From Microbacterium sp. MYb66 (GTDB lineage Bacteria; Actinomycetota; Actinomycetes; Actinomycetales; Microbacteriaceae): 64,000 bases of DNA. The translations under genes and the position numbers were made by a program. The notes under the pieces are model-generated. The model worked only from the letters and a program-made list of their open reading frames with translations. It made no database searches and was not told where the DNA came from. Each line of letters opens with the position of its first letter. Within the stretch, counting starts at the first letter, position 1. This document shows, piece after piece, positions 16,982-25,058 of this stretch. Location: NCBI RefSeq assembly GCF_002979435.1, contig NZ_PCOV01000003.1, positions 434,001 to 498,000 on the forward strand, in the 5' to 3' direction.

Positions 16982-18820
16982 TCAGTTGTCGCTCGTGCGC
17001 GAGCCGCGCACGTACGCCTTGACGGTCGCGAAGCGGGCGCTGCGCGAGTTCTCGGTGCGCTCGATCCGGTACGCGCCCACGGCGGCCGGCACGATGAACG
17101 TCTCGGCGTAGTGGATCACGAAGGGCTCGAACGCGTCGGTCGGGCTGACCACGCGGACCTCATCGCCCTCGACCAGGTTGAGCACGTTGACCGTGCCCTC
17201 CGTGTCGTGGTCGGCGCCCTCGGTGAACCAGTGCCGCCGTACCTCGATGAACTCGAGCTCGTGCAGGCCCGTGCTCTCCTCGATCACGTCGCCGTCGGTA
17301 CGGATCGTCTGCACCTGGTCGATCAGGTTGTCGCCGACCCAGGCGGTGTCGCGGTCCCACTGGATGTTGCGGGCGCCGTGGTCGAGGTGCACGGGGCGGG
17401 GGATGCCGTCGAGTCCGACGCGGCCCCAGTCCCAGAGCTTGAAGGTGAAGATGAACGGCGTCGCCGAGATCTCCAGCACCATCGAGTTCGCGCCCGAGCA
17501 GTGCACGGTGCCGGCCGGGATGGCGAAGTGGTCGTGCTTGCGGGCCGGGAACGAGTTGACGTACTTGTCGGCGGGGAACGGATGCTCGCCGTCCTGCGCC
17601 GTCGCCAGGTCCTGCAGCATCTCGGTGCGGTCGATGCCCTCCTTGGTGCCGAGATACACCACGGCATCGTCGCCGGCGTCGAGCATGTAGTAGCTCTCGT
17701 CCTGCGTGTAGTGCATGCCGAACGTGTTCTGGATGTAGTCGGTCAGCGGGTGCACCTGCAGGCTGAGGTTGCCGCCGTCCATCGTGTCGAGGAAGTCGAA
17801 GCGGATCGGGAACTCGGCGCCGAAGCGCGAGAACGTCTTCGCCCCGAGCAGGTCGACCGGGCGGCGGAAGACGAGGTCGAGTGCGGGGATCTCGATCACG
17901 CCGCCCTCTCCCTCCAGCAGCAGGGAGTTCTCCTCGGGCACGCAGTCGAAGCACCACGCGTAGTTGTCCTTCGAGGGATCGAGGCCGATGAGGTTCTTCA
18001 TCCACTGCCCGCCCCACACCCCGGGGTCGAAGAACGGCACGACGCGGAACGGACGGTGCGCGGCATCCTCCAGCGCCTGGCGGAAGGCGGTGCCGGTGAT
18101 CATGCCCGCCTCCGGGGCGTCCGGATGCTGTTCGGCCGGGGCGATCGCGTTGCCGTCGAGCACGAAGTCGACCGTGTCGAACAGGCTGCGCTTGTGTCGG
18201 TCGGCCGCGCGCCACTCGACGAAGAAGCCGCGCTTGTATTTGCGCAGGTTGTCTTCCGCGGCGTTGTCGGCCCGCCAGTTCGTGGCGCCCTTGCGCTGGC
18301 GCAGCTGGATCTCCCAGCGGGCCATGTCGACCAGCACGGTCGCGGAGGCGCCGTCGAGGCGCGGGGCGAGGAGGGCGGAACCCCAGCCGATCACGACGGT
18401 GGGGCTCTGCGCGATGTCGGCGGCGAGGGCGTCCAGCTTCGCGGTGTCGTAGAAGTCGGACAGGGCGAAGTGGCTCATGACACCGAAGACGCGGTCGTCG
18501 GTGAGGTTCGGGGCGATCAGCTGCTCGACCTCGGCGACCGGTCGCGCGGCGGTCTCGACGTCGACGACGGTCCAGTCCGGCAGGGCCGCGCGCACTTCGG
18601 CGGTGAGGGCGGGCACATCGACGCCCGGGTAGGCGTCCACGAGCAGCACGGGGGCCGTGCCGGTCACGCGGGCGCAGGCCTCGGCGAGTTCGGCGGCGGC
18701 GGTCCAGCCCTCGCGGCCGCGGAGGATGCGCTCGCCCGCGGGGAGCGCCACGGTCGGCTGGGTGTCGTAGCGACCTCGGGTCGTGTGCCCTTCGTGCATG
18801 TCGCTGATCGGGGTGGTCAC
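16982..18820 (-). CDS. Two-domain class I mannose-6-phosphate isomerase-like protein
   Basis: 612 residues from GTG 18820. The C-terminal half is the cupin-type phosphomannose isomerase: PFFDPGVWGGQWMKNL, GGNLSLQVHPLTDY (Gln/His zinc ligands), DESYYML (Glu ligand) and GTVHCSGANSMVLEI. The N-terminal 250 residues hold a separate alpha/beta domain (PVLLVDAYPGVDVP, VIGWGSALL) resembling nucleoside-kinase folds but lacking a clear P-loop, followed by RKYKRGFFVEWRAADRHK. Canonical PMI is about 390-410 residues, so this is a long, fused form. It overlaps the ROK kinase stop by GTGA, fitting kinase-then-isomerase conversion of mannose or a related sugar to fructose-6-phosphate. Confidence 0.85.
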   Translation of the reverse strand: MTTPISDMHEGHTTRGRYDTQPTVALPAGERILRGREGWTAAAELAEACARVTGTAPVLLVDAYPGVDVPALTAEVRAALPDWTVVDVETAARPVAEVEQLIAPNLTDDRVFGVMSHFALSDFYDTAKLDALAADIAQSPTVVIGWGSALLAPRLDGASATVLVDMARWEIQLRQRKGATNWRADNAAEDNLRKYKRGFFVEWRAADRHKRSLFDTVDFVLDGNAIAPAEQHPDAPEAGMITGTAFRQALEDAAHRPFRVVPFFDPGVWGGQWMKNLIGLDPSKDNYAWCFDCVPEENSLLLEGEGGVIEIPALDLVFRRPVDLLGAKTFSRFGAEFPIRFDFLDTMDGGNLSLQVHPLTDYIQNTFGMHYTQDESYYMLDAGDDAVVYLGTKEGIDRTEMLQDLATAQDGEHPFPADKYVNSFPARKHDHFAIPAGTVHCSGANSMVLEISATPFIFTFKLWDWGRVGLDGIPRPVHLDHGARNIQWDRDTAWVGDNLIDQVQTIRTDGDVIEESTGLHELEFIEVRRHWFTEGADHDTEGTVNVLNLVEGDEVRVVSPTDAFEPFVIHYAETFIVPAAVGAYRIERTENSRSARFATVKAYVRGSRTSDN

Positions 18821-19743
18821 TGTTCCTCCTGAACGGGGTGAGTGGCGGGGTCTGGGTTGTTTGCGTTGTTTGCGGGGTCGGTCGCGGACTGCAGGGTCGT
18901 GGCGCGGGCGAGGACGCTGAGTCCGCGGGCGACGGAGAGCTCGGGCTCGGGCGGGACGATGAAGCGCGGCAGGGTCATCGAGGGCCAGAGGTGTGCGCGG
19001 ACGTATGCCTCGATCGGTGCGTGGACTGCGTCGCCCGCACGCAGGATGCCGCCGGAGAGGATGAGCACGGCCGGGTCGGAGGAGTGCACGAGCGAGGTGA
19101 CGACCGCGCCCCACACGTGCAGGAAGCGGTCGCGGATCCCGGGGTGCGCGTCGGTGGTGAAGACCTCGGTCATCGTGACGCCGTCGGGGAGGGCCCATGT
19201 GCTGGCGAGGGCTTCGCCGCAGCCGATGTTCCCGCACGGGCAGACCGGCCCGTCGAGGTCGACCGTGAGGTGTCCGCCGAGGATGCCGGCGTGCCCGGTG
19301 CGTCCGCGCAGAGGCGTGCCGTCGATCATGGCCGCGGTGCCGATGCCGGTGCCGAGGGTGACGAGTACCGCGTCGCGCTCGCCGGCCGCGCTGCCTGACG
19401 AGGTCTCGCCGATCAGGGCCGCACGGGCGTCGTTCTCGACGGTGGCGGGGAGGCCGAACTCCGCGAGCGACCAGGTGTTCAGGTCGAAGTCCTCGAGGAA
19501 GTCGTACTTGGCGTTGGCGTGCAGCATCCGTCCGGTGGTGGGGTCGACGACACCGGGGACGGCGATGCCCACGGCGTCCGCGGATCGTCCGCTCGCGGTG
19601 AGGAGTCGACGCGCCTCGACGGCCGCGGCGTCGAGGTCGGCGGCGCTGCCCGTGACCGGCATGCGGCCCGAGGCGATGACGCGGCTGCCGTCGATCAGGG
19701 CGAGCTTGATCTCGGTGCCCCCGAAATCGATGCACAGCTCCAT
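18817..19743 (-). CDS. ROK-family sugar kinase
   Basis: 308 residues from ATG 19743, preceded by GAGGAGG. The phosphate loop DFGGTEIKLAL, the second ATP motif TLGTGIGTAAMIDG and the ROK zinc motif CPCGNIGCGEA are all present, and the catalytic Asp lies in ENDARAA. ROK kinases phosphorylate glucose, mannose, fructose or N-acetylhexosamines. Coupling with a mannose-6-phosphate-isomerase-like gene suggests mannose or fructose, but the residues seen do not settle it. A LacI-type operator (19762-19779) covers its promoter region. It lacks the N-terminal HTH of ROK repressors, so it is an enzyme. Confidence 0.92.
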   Translation of the reverse strand: MELCIDFGGTEIKLALIDGSRVIASGRMPVTGSAADLDAAAVEARRLLTASGRSADAVGIAVPGVVDPTTGRMLHANAKYDFLEDFDLNTWSLAEFGLPATVENDARAALIGETSSGSAAGERDAVLVTLGTGIGTAAMIDGTPLRGRTGHAGILGGHLTVDLDGPVCPCGNIGCGEALASTWALPDGVTMTEVFTTDAHPGIRDRFLHVWGAVVTSLVHSSDPAVLILSGGILRAGDAVHAPIEAYVRAHLWPSMTLPRFIVPPEPELSVARGLSVLARATTLQSATDPANNANNPDPATHPVQEEQ

Positions 19744-19761
19744 CAGGCCTCCTCGTCGATG

Positions 19762-19779
19762 ATTGGTAACGTTATCAAT
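19762..19779. promoter_or_regulatory. LacI-family operator before the ROK kinase
   Basis: ATTGGTAACGTTATCAAT is an 18-bp palindrome with a central AACGTT, mismatched at one symmetric pair. It lies 18 bp before the kinase start, between the kinase and the LacI gene. The core AACGTT is shared with the site before the LacI gene. Confidence 0.78.
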
Positions 19780-19821
19780 GAGGTGCGGAGGTGTCAACAC
19801 CCCGTCTTCAGCGCACCCCGC

Positions 19822-20844
19822 TCAGCGCACTCCGCGCAGCGATACCGGCAGCTCGACCTCGCGGGCCGGAGCATCGAGCTTGCCGCCGTCGAGCCGGTCG
19901 AGCAGCAGGCGTGCGGCGGTGCGGCCGAGCTCGCGGGGGTCGTGGTCGATCACGCTGATCGGCACGGGAGACAGCTCGGCGAGCTCGAAGTCGTCGAAGC
20001 TCATGATCTCGGGGAAGTCGGTCGCGGCGCGAGAACCGGCGTTGAGCTGGGCGCTGATCTCCTTGAGCGCACCGATGGCGTTGCGGTTGTTGGCGCAGAA
20101 GATCGCGGTGGGTGGATGCTCGGCGCCGAGGAGGGCGCGGGTGGCTTCGCGGGCCTGATCGACGGTCTGCTGGTTCGTGGCGACGATGGTCGGGTCGACC
20201 GCGAGGCCACGGTCTTCGAGGGCACGGAGGAATCCGGCGTACCGGCGCTCTCCGGTGAAGATCGACAGCGCATTGCCGAGGTAGCCGATGCGGGTGTGTC
20301 CGTGCTCGATGAGCGCCGTGGTCCCGCGGTAGGCGCCGTCGTCGTCGTCGAGCACGACGCTGTCGACGGAGAGCCCGTCGATGCGGCGAGAGGCGAGGAC
20401 GACGGGCACCCCCTGGTTCTGCGAGTGTGCGAGGTGGGCCGAGGTGGGGCCGGCGGGGACGACGATGAGTCCGTCGACGCGGCGGCCGAGGAAGTCACCG
20501 ACCAGGTCGGCTTCGCGCGCGGCGTCCTCCGACGTGTTGCCGAGCAGGATGCGGCGGCCGGTGAGGGCGGCCTCCTCCTCTACTCCGAGCGCGAAGGTGC
20601 TGTAGTACGGGTTGGCGATGTTCGTGATCGCGACGCCGATGAGTCCGCTGCTGTGGCCGGGGCGGATGCTGCGGGCGTTCTCGTTGCGGTGGTAGCCGAG
20701 TTCGGCGACGGCTTCCATGACGCGCTGCTGCACGTCGGGCTTGACGTTGAGTCCGCCGGAGAGGGTGCGCGACACGGTCATGGGGCTGACGCCGGCTCGG
20801 GTCGCGACCTCTTTGACCGTCGGGCGGCGCGCTCGTTCGCTCAT
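19822..20844 (-). CDS. LacI-family transcriptional repressor
   Basis: 340 residues from ATG 20844 (GGAGG six bases upstream). The N-terminal HTH and hinge helix are standard: TVKEVATRAGVSPMTVSRTLSGG then the NVKPDVQQRVMEAVAELGYHRN segment. The rest is the periplasmic-binding-protein-like effector domain. It is the first gene of the minus-strand sugar locus and most likely binds the three operators at 16874, 19762 and 20879, controlling uptake and catabolism of the same sugar plus its own synthesis. Inducer unknown. Confidence 0.94.
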   Translation of the reverse strand: MSERARRPTVKEVATRAGVSPMTVSRTLSGGLNVKPDVQQRVMEAVAELGYHRNENARSIRPGHSSGLIGVAITNIANPYYSTFALGVEEEAALTGRRILLGNTSEDAAREADLVGDFLGRRVDGLIVVPAGPTSAHLAHSQNQGVPVVLASRRIDGLSVDSVVLDDDDGAYRGTTALIEHGHTRIGYLGNALSIFTGERRYAGFLRALEDRGLAVDPTIVATNQQTVDQAREATRALLGAEHPPTAIFCANNRNAIGALKEISAQLNAGSRAATDFPEIMSFDDFELAELSPVPISVIDHDPRELGRTAARLLLDRLDGGKLDAPAREVELPVSLRGVR

Positions 20845-20878
20845 CACTGCCCTCCGAGACGTCGTGCATGGGATCAAA

Positions 20879-20891
20879 GGGAACGTTATCA
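20879..20891. promoter_or_regulatory. Putative autoregulatory LacI-type operator
   Basis: On the minus strand the bases read TGATAACGTTCCC, sharing GATAACGTT with the kinase operator. It lies 34 bp before the LacI start. One half-site is weaker, so binding is less certain than at the other two sites. The rest of the 20845-21084 gap has no recognised feature. Confidence 0.55.
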
Positions 20892-21084
20892 GCGGGCCTC
20901 CGGATCCGCCGGGTGCAGGCGCGCCGATCCGCTGTCACGGACGGAAACCGGAAATGCGACCGCGCGAGGCGGTCCGTAGATTGGTCGGACCCCGCTGTGA
21001 ATGGAGTTTCCTCGTGCCCGAGATCCGTGCCCTGCACCTGTCCTGTACGGATGCCGTCGGCTGAGCCGGCGGAGAACCACGACC

Positions 21085-22281
21085 ATGGCCGAGGACCGTA
21101 CTTCTCTTCCGTCGCATCCCTTCGATGCGCGCACCCGCCTGTACCTCGATCGGCCGCAGAGCCGGAAGTGGAGCCTGCATCCCGGACGCATCGGGGCGTG
21201 GGTGGCGGAGATGGACTTCGGGGTCGCGCCCGAGATCGCCGACGCGCTGCATCGCGCGATCGACGACGAGAACCTCGGGTACCTCTCTCCGCCACAGGCC
21301 GCGGAACTCGGTGAGGCCACGGCCGAGTGGATGCAGGACGAGTACGGCTGGGCGGTCGACCCGGAGCGGGTGCATCCGGTCTCCGATGTGATGGCTGCGC
21401 TCGGGGTCGCCGTGCAGGAGTATGCCCCAGCGGGTTCGCCCGTGATCGTGCCGACTCCGGCGTATATGCCCTTCCTGACATACTTGCCCGCGATCGGGCA
21501 TCCGGTGATCGAGGTTCCCGGCGTCGAGGTCGACGGACGCTGGCAGCACGACCTGCAGCGCATCGACGAGGCCTTCGCTGCGGGGGCGCGGACGCTGGTG
21601 CTCTGCAATCCGCACAACCCGACCGGCACGATCGTCGGTCGGGAGGAACTCGAGGCGATCGCCGCGATCGTCGAGCGGCACGGCGGGCGGGTGTTCGCGG
21701 ATGAGATCCACGCGCCACTCCGCTACGACGGCGCCCCGTTCGTACCGTACGCGTCGGTGTCGGAGGCCACGGCCGCCCACACGGTCACGGGCACGAGTGC
21801 GTCGAAGGCATGGAACATCCCGGGGCTGAAGACCGCGCAGCTGATCACCTCGAACGATGCGGACCAGGAGCTGTACAAGCGGTTCGGCTTCGCGGTGCAG
21901 CATGGCGCGTCGACCCTCGGCGTGGTGGCTTCGACAGCCGCGTATCGGGCGGGCAAGCCGTGGCTGACCGACGTCATCGAGTATCTCGACGGGTCGCGGG
22001 GCGAGCTCGCCGCGCTTGTGCAGGAGCACCTGCCGGGAGCCGTGTACCGCGCGCCCGAGGCGACGTACATCGGGTGGATCGACACACGTGCGCTGGGGAT
22101 TCCGGGGCCGCCTGCCGAGTTCTTCCGCGAGCAGGCCGGCGTGGTCCTCACCGAGGGGAGGCTGCTGGGGCGGGGCGCCGAGGGCTTCGTCCGGGTGGTG
22201 TTCGCGACGCCGCGCCCGATCCTCGACGAGGCGTTCGCGGCGATGGGCGACGCGGTGCGGCGGGCCGGCCTCGCGGGCTGA
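21085..22281 (+). CDS. PatB/MalY-type PLP-dependent aminotransferase or cystathionine beta-lyase
   Basis: 398 residues. Fold-type I PLP enzyme of the MalY/PatB group: SRKWSLHPGRIGAWVAEMDFG (substrate entry), LCNPHNPTGTIVG, FADEIHAPLRYDG (PLP-pyridine Asp), and the Schiff-base lysine in GTSASKAWNIPGLK. C-terminal EGFVRVVFATPRPILDEA carries the carboxylate-binding Arg. Family members split cystathionine or cysteine conjugates (C-S lyase), and some act as aminotransferases. ATG 21085 is preferred because residues encoded further upstream are Arg/Pro-rich. The next gene begins 94 bp downstream. Confidence 0.92.
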   Translation: MAEDRTSLPSHPFDARTRLYLDRPQSRKWSLHPGRIGAWVAEMDFGVAPEIADALHRAIDDENLGYLSPPQAAELGEATAEWMQDEYGWAVDPERVHPVSDVMAALGVAVQEYAPAGSPVIVPTPAYMPFLTYLPAIGHPVIEVPGVEVDGRWQHDLQRIDEAFAAGARTLVLCNPHNPTGTIVGREELEAIAAIVERHGGRVFADEIHAPLRYDGAPFVPYASVSEATAAHTVTGTSASKAWNIPGLKTAQLITSNDADQELYKRFGFAVQHGASTLGVVASTAAYRAGKPWLTDVIEYLDGSRGELAALVQEHLPGAVYRAPEATYIGWIDTRALGIPGPPAEFFREQAGVVLTEGRLLGRGAEGFVRVVFATPRPILDEAFAAMGDAVRRAGLAG

Positions 22282-22375
22282 AGATCGGTGGTCGGATGCC
22301 GACGCAGAGGGTGTCAAGGGCCTCTGCATTGTCGGTCGGCTGGCGTAGAAAGGGATGCGAGAGAAGGGATTCCGC

Positions 22376-22606
22376 ATGGCCGCCGGCGATATCGAGACGT
22401 TCCACCGCAACGGCATCTGGTTCAACCGCATCGAGGGTGAATCGCAGACGTTGGGCAGCAGCTTCGAGGATGAAGACGAGGCGGTGAAGGTCGGTCGCAG
22501 TGCGGCGGTCGCGCGTCAGGTCGCGCACACGGTGCGCAGCGAAGAGGGTCCGTCGAAAGACTCCCACGCCTACGATCTGCACCCGCGCGAGCTGATCGGC
22601 CGATGA
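22376..22606 (+). CDS. DUF2188-like small protein
   Basis: 76 residues from ATG 22376, with GAGAAGGGA upstream; an ATG at 22355 is less well placed. The sequence FHRNGIWFNRIEGE, then FEDEDEAVKVGRSAAVARQVAHTV, then YDLHPRELIGR has the short beta-alpha-beta look of DUF2188 proteins. Their function is unknown. Its stop overlaps the start of the next gene (ATGA at 22603-22606), implying coupled translation. Confidence 0.75.
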   Translation: MAAGDIETFHRNGIWFNRIEGESQTLGSSFEDEDEAVKVGRSAAVARQVAHTVRSEEGPSKDSHAYDLHPRELIGR

Positions 22607-23379
22607 CAGCGGCCTCCGGTCCGGACTCGGGTTCCGGCGCCGACTCCGAACGGCGGATGCTGTTGCAGGCATGCGTCAACGGGGCCCGTGATCTGGCGGA
22701 GCATCCGTGGTTGAGTGCCGATCCGAGTGTGGTCGCGCAAGACGCGGCGGCGGCGGTGGAGGCCGGTGCCGCGGAGGTGCATGTGCACCCGAAGGATGCT
22801 GCCGGCCGGGACAGTCTCGCGGCAGACGATGTCGCCCGCTGGGTGGGGGCGGTGCGAGAGGCAGCGCCCGGCGTGCCCGTCGGAGTGACCACCGGAGCCT
22901 GGGCCGAGCCCGACGTCGAGCGTCGTCTCGCCGCCATCGAGGGGTGGACGGAGCTGCCCGATCACGCCTCCGTCAACTGGCATGAAGACGGAGCGGATGA
23001 GGTGGCGGCGTTGCTGCTGCGCCGCGGAGTCGCGGTCGAGGCCGGGCTGTGGGATGCGGCGGGCTTCGAGGTGTGGAAGCGTTCGCCGGTGCGCGGCGAC
23101 TGCCTGCGGGTGCTGATCGAGCTGCCGGACGAGCCGACCGAGACCCTGCGCGATCATGCCGAGGGGATGATCGCACACGTTCAGCTCGAGGAGCCCGACC
23201 TCCCGATCCTGCTGCACGGCGAGGAGGGTTCGACCTGGCCGGTGTTCGACCTCGCGGTCGAGTTCGGTCTGGATTCGCGGATCGGGTTGGAGGACACGCC
23301 CCTGCTTCCCGACGGTGCGAACGCCCCCGGGAATGCCGCGCTGGTAAGGGCGGCGATCGGGCGCATGCGGGGAGTCTGA
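22603..23379 (+). CDS. BKACE-like (3-keto-5-aminohexanoate cleavage, DUF849) protein
   Basis: 258 residues. TIM-barrel features of the beta-keto acid cleavage enzymes are present: LLQACVNGARD near the start, the zinc HxH in AEVHVHPKDAAGRDS, GVTTGAW, ILLHGEE and RIGLEDT near the end. BKACE enzymes transfer a beta-keto acid fragment to acetyl-CoA. This copy is shorter than the common 270-310 residues. The region after the HVHPKD motif is compressed, so its substrate may differ. It is coupled to the DUF2188-like gene by an ATGA overlap. Confidence 0.82.
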   Translation: MTAASGPDSGSGADSERRMLLQACVNGARDLAEHPWLSADPSVVAQDAAAAVEAGAAEVHVHPKDAAGRDSLAADDVARWVGAVREAAPGVPVGVTTGAWAEPDVERRLAAIEGWTELPDHASVNWHEDGADEVAALLLRRGVAVEAGLWDAAGFEVWKRSPVRGDCLRVLIELPDEPTETLRDHAEGMIAHVQLEEPDLPILLHGEEGSTWPVFDLAVEFGLDSRIGLEDTPLLPDGANAPGNAALVRAAIGRMRGV

Positions 23380-23414
23380 CCGCGGCGGATGCTGCGCTGG
23401 GGCATCCTGGGGCG

Positions 23415-23573
23415 ATGTTCTCCGACTCGCTCCTCCCCTTCCTCCTGATGAACCTCGTTTTCATCGTCATCGGGATCCTCATCGCCTGGCTGGTGATCTA
23501 CTCGGCCGTGCGCGCGGCGCTGACCTCGCATCGGCAGGCGATGGCGCGCGAGCAGCGGCCCGGTCAGGTGTGA
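23415..23573 (+). CDS. 52-residue single-pass membrane protein
   Basis: A short ORF with ATG 23415, a strongly hydrophobic stretch (LPFLLMNLVFIVIGILIAWL) and a basic C-terminal tail (SHRQAMAREQRPGQV), giving N-out/C-in topology by the positive-inside rule. No strong ribosome-binding site is seen and no family is recognised. It lies between the BKACE-like gene and the Nudix gene on the same strand. Confidence 0.55.
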   Translation: MFSDSLLPFLLMNLVFIVIGILIAWLVIYSAVRAALTSHRQAMAREQRPGQV

Positions 23574-23620
23574 TCGAGCGGGACCTCGGTCCGGCCGTGA
23601 GCGGAGCCTAGACTTCCGCC

Positions 23621-24079
23621 ATGCCGATGTCCGACTACGTCCGTTCCATCCGCGCGCGGATCGGTCATGACCTCCTGCTGCTCCCCAGTGTGACGGCGGT
23701 GATCCGTGACGGTGAGCGGTTCCTTCTCGCGCGCACGGTGGACTCGGACGACTGGAGCCTGATCGGGGGCGGCGTCGAGCCGGGCGAGGATCCCGCCGAC
23801 GCGCTGATCCGCGAGGTGCAGGAGGAGATCGGGGCGCGCATCCGCATCACCGGGATCATCGGCGCCTACGGCGGGGAGTCGCTCATCCTCACCTATCCGA
23901 ATGCCGACCGGGTCTCGTATGTGGCGACCGCGTACGCGTGCACGCTGCTCGACCCGCCGATCGCCGATCAGGAGGAGATCGTCGAGGTCGGATGGTTCAC
24001 GCGCCCGGAGATCGCGGAGCTGCAACGCGGGCGGTGGATCGATCGCATCCTCGACGACGCTGAGGCGATGGGCGCCTAG
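23621..24079 (+). CDS. Nudix hydrolase
   Basis: 152 residues. The Nudix box is complete: GGGVEPGEDPADALIREVQ followed by EEIGA (GX5EX7REUXEEXGU), at about residues 50-72. Upstream HDLLLLPSVTAVIRDGERFLL forms the usual first strand pair. Nudix enzymes hydrolyse nucleoside diphosphates linked to a moiety X (for example ADP-ribose, NADH or oxidised dNTPs); the substrate cannot be assigned. Its stop faces the VOC gene stop only 7 bp away (convergent). Confidence 0.93.
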   Translation: MPMSDYVRSIRARIGHDLLLLPSVTAVIRDGERFLLARTVDSDDWSLIGGGVEPGEDPADALIREVQEEIGARIRITGIIGAYGGESLILTYPNADRVSYVATAYACTLLDPPIADQEEIVEVGWFTRPEIAELQRGRWIDRILDDAEAMGA

Positions 24080-24086
24080 GCGCCGG

Positions 24087-24470
24087 TCACCGTGACTTCT
24101 CGTCCCAGCCCGACCAGTCGGGGCGGTCGACGATGCAGAACCGGTTGCCTTCGGGGTCTTCCATGATCACGTAGTCGGCGTCGGCCGGCAGCTTGTCCCA
24201 GTGCACTTCGCGCGCACCGAGGTCGGTGAGTCGGCGAACCTCGGCGGCCTGATCCTCGGCGTAGATGTCGAGGTGGATGCGCGGCGGCAGCACCCGCTCG
24301 GAGTGGTGTGCGTCGAGGGCGATGCACGGGGTGTCCGCGTCACGCGGTTTCAGCACGACCCAGTCGTCGTCCGCGGGGTCGCGTTCGACATAGTCGAGAG
24401 CCGCCTTCCAGAAGCGGGACTGTGTCGGGAGGTCCGTCACACGAATCACGATCGACGCGATCTTCAGCAT
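24087..24470 (-). CDS. VOC family protein (glyoxalase-like)
   Basis: 127 residues from ATG 24470. MLKIASIVIRVTDLPTQSRFW at the N-terminus, PPRIHLDIYAED in the middle and YVIMEDPEGNRFCIVDRP at the end form the two VOC modules; the last is the familiar D-P-E-G-N-x-F motif of the glyoxalase_6 subgroup. Probably a dimeric cytoplasmic protein with unknown ligand. Convergent with the Nudix gene. No clear ribosome-binding site precedes it. Confidence 0.88.
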   Translation of the reverse strand: MLKIASIVIRVTDLPTQSRFWKAALDYVERDPADDDWVVLKPRDADTPCIALDAHHSERVLPPRIHLDIYAEDQAAEVRRLTDLGAREVHWDKLPADADYVIMEDPEGNRFCIVDRPDWSGWDEKSR

Positions 24471-24630
24471 GAGGTCGAGTGTAGGCGGACGAGTTCGAGA
24501 CTCTTCCCCCTTGTTTCCGGGTCGGCAGGGGGCAGGAGCTTCGGCATCTCGCTCGCGATCACCAGTTGCCACCGTGCCCCCGACATGGGATCCTGGCCGC
24601 GTCGATCGTCGAACTGATGGGGGAGCGAGT

Positions 24631-24924
24631 ATGAGCGTCTCGGAGCAGAGGAGCGGGGCCATCCGCACCCGGTCACACGTGGTGAGTCGTCTCGTGGTCC
24701 CTGCGGTCGCCGCCGTTCTCGCACTTCTCGCGGGCATCGCGACGGCGGTGGCACTGCCGGATCTCACCATCCGATACCTGGGTTTCGCGACGATGATCGC
24801 TGCGGTTCTCTCCGGGGTGGTCGCCGTGCGTCGCGGGACGGCGTGGGTGCGGGCCGTCAGCGCGATCGTCGCCGTCCTGGCCCTCATGCTCGGGTCCACC
24901 TTCTTCGGCTTGACCTACTCGTAG
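24631..24924 (+). CDS. Small membrane protein, three predicted TM helices
   Basis: 97 residues from ATG 24631 with GGGAG about ten bases upstream. After a short basic N-terminus (SVSEQRSGAIRTRSH) come three hydrophobic segments, roughly residues 20-40, 45-65 and 72-93, with the loop RRGTAWVR between the last two. No family recognised. Neighbours give no clue: a VOC gene is divergent upstream and an SDR gene is convergent downstream. Confidence 0.65.
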   Translation: MSVSEQRSGAIRTRSHVVSRLVVPAVAAVLALLAGIATAVALPDLTIRYLGFATMIAAVLSGVVAVRRGTAWVRAVSAIVAVLALMLGSTFFGLTYS

Positions 24925-25009
24925 ACATCGCTCGGTCGCGAGGCGGATGCGTCCCGCAAGGTCGAAGCATTCGTAGGTGCGTGGCGAAAGGGTCTGCCTC
25001 GGAACGCGA

Positions 25010-25042
25010 AACGCCCCCGCCGTTCGGGTCGGCGGGGGCGTT
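25010..25042 (-). terminator. Hairpin terminator after the SDR gene
   Basis: A perfect 12-bp stem (AACGCCCCCGCC at 25010-25021 with GGCGGGGGCGTT at 25031-25042) and a 9-base loop lie 16 bp beyond the SDR stop. It could also serve the convergent small membrane gene. Confidence 0.7.
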
Positions 25043-25058
25043 GGTTCGCGGGTGCGGG

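Noticed and set aside
21014..21064. Short GTG frame upstream of the PatB/MalY-type gene, considered as a cysteine leader peptide
   Set aside because: Only one Cys in 16 residues, no following attenuator hairpin and no ribosome-binding site.
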